A DNA stretch of 37,943 nucleotides from Candidatus Izemoplasma sp. (GTDB lineage: Bacteria > Bacillota_I > Bacilli_A > Izemoplasmatales > Izemoplasmataceae): the NCBI GenBank assembly GCA_029939945.1, contig JAOZRX010000013.1, positions 1 to 37,943 of the forward strand. The letters are read 5' to 3'. Under the pieces are notes generated by a model. That model was given only the letters and a program-made list of their open reading frames with translations. It was not told the DNA's origin and ran no database searches. Shown in pieces: positions 35,389-37,943 of the stretch (its first letter is position 1; each line of letters begins with the position of its first letter). The position numbers and the translations under genes are program-made.

Positions 35389-35886
35389 TTGGGAGAAGAA
35401 TTAAATATTAGGTTAGCTAAAAGAGAAGAAGCTAGTAAAATATTAGAGTTTGTTAAAGCATTTGCAAAATATGAAAAGATGTCAAAATTAGTAACATTAA
35501 CTGAAGAAGATATTGTAACTAATATCTTTGATAATGGGTATGCTAGAGTTATTTTCATGGAAGTCGAAGGAAAAGAAATTGGATTTGCAATTTACTTCTA
35601 TTCATTTTCAACGTTCTTAGGAAAATCAGTTCTCTACTTAGAAGACTTATTCATTGAAAATGGAATGAGAGGAAGAGGTTATGGTAAGCAAGTATTGGCT
35701 TACTTAGCTAAGACTGCACTTATTAAAAAGTGTATTCGTTTCGAATGGTCTTGTTTAAGATGGAATAAACCATCAATTGCAATATATGAAAAGTTAAATG
35801 CTACTCCAATGAAAGAATGGATAAAATTTAGATTAGATGGAAAAGAGCTTATTACTTTAGCAAATAAGTATGAAAAAGAGATTTAG
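35389..35886 (+). CDS. GNAT N-acetyltransferase, diamine-acetyltransferase-like
   Basis: This 165-residue acetyltransferase uses acetyl-CoA. Acetyl-CoA binding motif A is DLFIENGMRGRGYGKQVLAYLAK, and the flanking LEDL, FEWSCLRWNKPSIAIYEKLNATPMKEWIKFRLDG closely resembles the spermidine/spermine or thialysine acetyltransferase branch. A small amine or amino acid is therefore the likely substrate, unproven. The start is TTG at 35389, chosen because AAAAGGAGA ends 8 nt upstream and the N-terminal LNIRLAKREEA is a normal GNAT opening; no ATG is available before the conserved region. It has its own strong terminator. Confidence 0.85.
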   Translation: MGEELNIRLAKREEASKILEFVKAFAKYEKMSKLVTLTEEDIVTNIFDNGYARVIFMEVEGKEIGFAIYFYSFSTFLGKSVLYLEDLFIENGMRGRGYGKQVLAYLAKTALIKKCIRFEWSCLRWNKPSIAIYEKLNATPMKEWIKFRLDGKELITLANKYEKEI

Positions 35887-35908
35887 GAATTGTATTGAAA
35901 TTAAACAT

Positions 35909-35937
35909 AAAAGACGAGATTTTTCTCGTCTTTTTTA
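35909..35937 (+). terminator. Rho-independent terminator after the GNAT gene
   Basis: AAAAGACGAGA pairs perfectly with TCTCGTCTTTT around a 4-nt loop, with a T-run. Confidence 0.92.
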
Positions 35938-35992
35938 GTTTGAAAATGGAACTTTATGATTTCATGATTATATAGTAAATTTAAGAATATTA

Positions 35993-36001
35993 TGATATAA
36001 T
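35993..36001 (+). promoter_or_regulatory. Extended -10 promoter of the molybdenum hydroxylase operon
   Basis: TGATATAAT is followed by a leader of about 140 nt to the start at 36151. The leader is AT-rich and shows no recognisable riboswitch. Confidence 0.45.
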
Positions 36002-36119
36002 ATATATAATATAATTTATATATAACACTTTATTGTGATAAATTATTTAATAAACAGCTTTACTAGATTATCTTATTAATTTTTATAGAAGATGGAAATT
36101 ATTATTTTTTTGAAAATAA

Positions 36120-36134
36120 TTGTAAGCGCTTTTT
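36120..36134 (+). promoter_or_regulatory. Catabolite-responsive element (cre) before the molybdenum hydroxylase operon
   Basis: TTGTAAGCGCTTTTT matches 14 of 15 positions of the CcpA consensus WTGWAARCGYTWWCW. It lies between promoter and ribosome binding site, where bound CcpA would block elongation. Another LacI-family regulator could use the same core. Confidence 0.6.
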
Positions 36135-36150
36135 TAGAAAGAGGTGAAAG

Positions 36151-36735
36151 ATGATAGATGGAGTAATATTGGCTGGAGGATATTCAAGCAGATTAAAGAA
36201 AAACAAAATGACATTAATCTTTAATGACTTGCCAATAATTTGTAATGTAATTGAAGCAATGAAGCAGTATTGCGATAAAATTATCGTTGTTACTGGACAC
36301 TATCATGATGAAATAGAAAGGGTTGTTAAAAAATACGAAGTAGTTAATGTTGTTAGAAACACAAATTATAATTTAGGAATGTTTAGTTCAGTCAAAGCTG
36401 GGGTAAAGGATATAAATAATGATTTTTTTTTAACACCAGGAGATTATCCTCTTATTAAAGCATCTACTTATAAGAAATTACTTGATAGTAAAGGGATGAT
36501 ACGGGTTCCAATTTATAATGGGAGGAAAGGTCATCCAATTCTTATAAGTAAAGAACTAATTGATCCTCTTCTTAAAGAACCAGTAGAATCTAATTTAAAA
36601 GTGTTTAGAGATAGGTACAAAGTAAATTACATTGAGGTCGACGATAAAGGAGTTTTAATTGATGTTGATACAATGGAAGATTATTTAACAATAAAAGGAA
36701 TAAAGAAAGGAATGATATCAAGTGGAGATATTTAA
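36151..36735 (+). CDS. MocA/MobA-like nucleotidyltransferase
   Basis: This 194-residue protein has the NTP-transferase fold used to attach CMP or GMP to molybdopterin. The nucleotide motif is ILAGGYSSRLKKNK (6-19), followed by IIVVTGHYHDEI, the NLGMFSSVKAG signature, LTPGDYP as metal/nucleotide aspartate, and GRKGHPILIS. These are the conserved points of MocA proteins that serve xanthine-dehydrogenase-type enzymes. It is the first gene of the operon with the FAD and 2Fe-2S subunits, so molybdopterin cytosine dinucleotide synthesis for this enzyme is the likely role. GAGGTG lies 5 nt before the ATG. The FAD subunit start overlaps its end by 14 nt. Confidence 0.82.
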   Translation: MIDGVILAGGYSSRLKKNKMTLIFNDLPIICNVIEAMKQYCDKIIVVTGHYHDEIERVVKKYEVVNVVRNTNYNLGMFSSVKAGVKDINNDFFLTPGDYPLIKASTYKKLLDSKGMIRVPIYNGRKGHPILISKELIDPLLKEPVESNLKVFRDRYKVNYIEVDDKGVLIDVDTMEDYLTIKGIKKGMISSGDI

Positions 36736-37525
36736 TTATTTTAAAGCACAAACAATTGAAGAAGCTTACAAAAAATTAAATGAAAATCCATCTAATCTTA
36801 TTATTGGTGGTGGAGCATGGCTTAGGTTATCTTCAAAAGTAGTAGAAACAGCGATTGATTTAATACAAATTGGATTAAGTCAAATTGTAGAAACAGAATC
36901 TAGTTTTGAAATTGGAGCATCTGTTACTTTGAGAGAAGTAGAGAAAAATGAATCATTAGCAAATCTTTATAGTAGTATTGTTAATAATGGTGTTCATGGA
37001 ATTATGGGAGTAGCGCTAAGAAACTTAGTTACTGTCGGGGGTAGTATTTTTGGAAAGTATTCTTTTTCAGATTTAATAACTCCTTTATTAGCAATGAATA
37101 CTGAAGTAGAGATGTACAAAGGTGGAAGAATGCCTTTAGAAGATTTCTTGAAACTAAGAACAAGAGAGAAAGACATTTTACTAAAAATTATCATTCAAAA
37201 AGAAGAAGGATTAGGATATTATTATAAAATGAAAAAAACAGGACTTGATTTTGCAGTTATAAATGTAGCTGTTACAAAATTAAATTCAAAATTCAAAATT
37301 GTAGTAGGTGCTAGACCTAGTCTTGCAACTTTTGCTGTTAAAGCAATGGAATATGTGAATAACCAATCTAAAATTACTCCTGAAGTAATTGAAGAGACTG
37401 CTAAAATTGCAGTTGAAGAATTGAAATTTGGAACTAACTCAAAAGCATCTGAAGAGTATCGTACTGAGTTAGCTCAAGTTTATATAAGACGTGGATTGAA
37501 AGAGGTGACTAATAATGAAAATTAA
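36722..37525 (+). CDS. Molybdenum hydroxylase FAD-binding subunit (XdhB/CoxM type)
   Basis: This 267-residue flavin subunit of a xanthine dehydrogenase-like enzyme passes electrons from the Fe-S subunit to NAD or another acceptor. FAD-binding marks are LIIGGGAWL (26-34), GVALRNLVTVGGSIFGKYSFSDLI near 95-118 and the beta-rich VEMYKGGRMPLEDFL. The C-terminal FAD-linked domain includes YKMKKTGLDFAVINVAV and VGARPS. The usual length is about 280, so it is complete. The start is GTG at 36722 inside the end of the MocA gene, with AAAGGA about 12 nt upstream. It overlaps the next gene by 11 nt. Confidence 0.88.
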   Translation: MEIFNYFKAQTIEEAYKKLNENPSNLIIGGGAWLRLSSKVVETAIDLIQIGLSQIVETESSFEIGASVTLREVEKNESLANLYSSIVNNGVHGIMGVALRNLVTVGGSIFGKYSFSDLITPLLAMNTEVEMYKGGRMPLEDFLKLRTREKDILLKIIIQKEEGLGYYYKMKKTGLDFAVINVAVTKLNSKFKIVVGARPSLATFAVKAMEYVNNQSKITPEVIEETAKIAVEELKFGTNSKASEEYRTELAQVYIRRGLKEVTNNEN

Positions 37526-37943
37526 GATGTTAGTTAATGGACAAAAAAAGGTTTATGATGTAGCACCTGATGAATATTTATTAGATACTTTACGTGGTGA
37601 TAATATTTGGAGTATTAAAAGAGGTTGTGAAAACTCAAGTTGTGGAGTTTGTACAGTTTTAATTGAAGGAAAACCTGTTCAATCGTGCTCAATTCTCACT
37701 GTTAAGGTGGAGGGATTAAGCGTTACAACTATCGAAGGCCACCAAGATGAAGCTAAAAAATTAAGTGAGCATTTTGGACATCAAGGAGCAGACCAATGTG
37801 GATATTGTAATTCTGCATTAGCACTGACAGTTCATGCCTTGAAAACTGAAATTAAAGAACCGACAAATGAAGATATTAAAGATTATCTAGTTGGTAATTT
37901 ATGTCGTTGTACTGGATATGAAGCTCAACATAGAGCTATTAAA
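37515..37943 (+). CDS. Molybdenum hydroxylase 2Fe-2S subunit, partial (runs off the window)
   Basis: The first 143 codons of the small iron-sulfur subunit are present, without a stop. The plant-type [2Fe-2S] cluster motif is GCENSSCGVC with the further Cys in VQSCS. The second cluster motifs are QCGYC and LCRCTGY, as in XdhC/CoxS subunits. Length so far nearly equals a full family member (about 155), so only the last few residues are missing. GAGGTG precedes the ATG by about 8 nt, and the gene overlaps the FAD subunit by 11 nt. The large molybdopterin-binding subunit is expected just beyond the window and would decide the substrate (xanthine, purines, or another heterocycle). Confidence 0.9.
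   Translation, partial: MKIKMLVNGQKKVYDVAPDEYLLDTLRGDNIWSIKRGCENSSCGVCTVLIEGKPVQSCSILTVKVEGLSVTTIEGHQDEAKKLSEHFGHQGADQCGYCNSALALTVHALKTEIKEPTNEDIKDYLVGNLCRCTGYEAQHRAIK

Noticed and set aside
36001-36120. Molybdenum cofactor or purine riboswitch before the MocA gene
   Set aside because: The leader is almost pure AT and shows neither the conserved GC-containing helices nor the core sequences of these classes.
1-37943. tRNA or rRNA genes and insertion sequences
   Set aside because: No cloverleaf with a CCA-type end, no rRNA-like GC-rich block, and no transposase or terminal repeats were found on either strand by eye.

Overview
The window is an AT-rich stretch of a bacterial chromosome with Firmicutes/Mollicutes character. 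Most genes have strong AGGAG-type ribosome binding sites. Promoters are mostly extended -10 boxes (TGnTATAAT), intergenic spaces are short, and rho-independent terminators are abundant. TGA is read as stop: it ends the genes at 24984, 25364 and, on the minus strand, 31844. So this is not a TGA=Trp mycoplasma. The mixture of extracellular lipoproteins, a heavily modified Opp transporter, c-di-GMP signalling and a molybdenum hydroxylase operon fits a free-living Acholeplasma/Izemoplasma/Haloplasma-like lineage. That placement is inferred from gene style only; there is no rRNA here.

Layout. 1-2.2 kb: an 8-oxoguanine deaminase-type amidohydrolase, then ribosomal protein bL25/Ctc. 2.3-4.4 kb: a divergent EF-G-like GTPase lacking the catalytic histidine. 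4.5-6.4 kb: a CASTOR/POLLUX-like ion channel with RCK-like domains. 6.7-8.8 kb: a membrane CHASE-GGDEF-EAL protein. 9.0-10.5 kb: a GH17 beta-glucanase-like enzyme without signal peptide, then a small membrane protein. 10.9-14.9 kb: a 1346-residue lipoprotein with eight Listeria-Bacteroides repeats and an S41 protease domain. 15.1-26.1 kb: an oligopeptide ABC transporter, with the binding lipoprotein transcribed separately and oppB-oppC-oppD-oppF plus two small membrane proteins as a tightly packed operon. 26.2-28.9 kb (minus strand): an unknown polytopic membrane protein and a 5'-nucleotidase-type lipoprotein. 29.1-31.0 kb: typA/bipA. 31.1-31.8 kb: a nitroreductase gene with a one-base frameshift. 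31.8-32.8 kb (minus strand): another unknown polytopic membrane protein. 33.0-35.2 kb: a DUF485 protein plus an acetate-type sodium symporter. 35.4-35.9 kb: a GNAT acetyltransferase. 36.1 kb to the end: a molybdenum hydroxylase operon (MocA-like nucleotidyltransferase, FAD subunit, 2Fe-2S subunit cut by the window edge) behind a near-perfect catabolite-responsive element.

How the parts may work together. The lipoproteins (S41 protease, peptide-binding protein, 5'-nucleotidase) and transporters suggest a scavenging lifestyle that takes up peptides, nucleosides and organic acids. The 8-oxoguanine deaminase at one end and the xanthine-dehydrogenase-like operon at the other both point to purine breakdown. 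The most unusual system is the Opp transporter. The binding protein stands on a predicted coiled-coil stalk with an Ig-like domain, OppC carries about 370 extracellular residues where a short loop is normal, and OppD and OppF carry charged helical insertions at two different places in their ATPase folds. Several promoter-proximal inverted repeats and two promoter/terminator leader regions are candidate regulatory elements.
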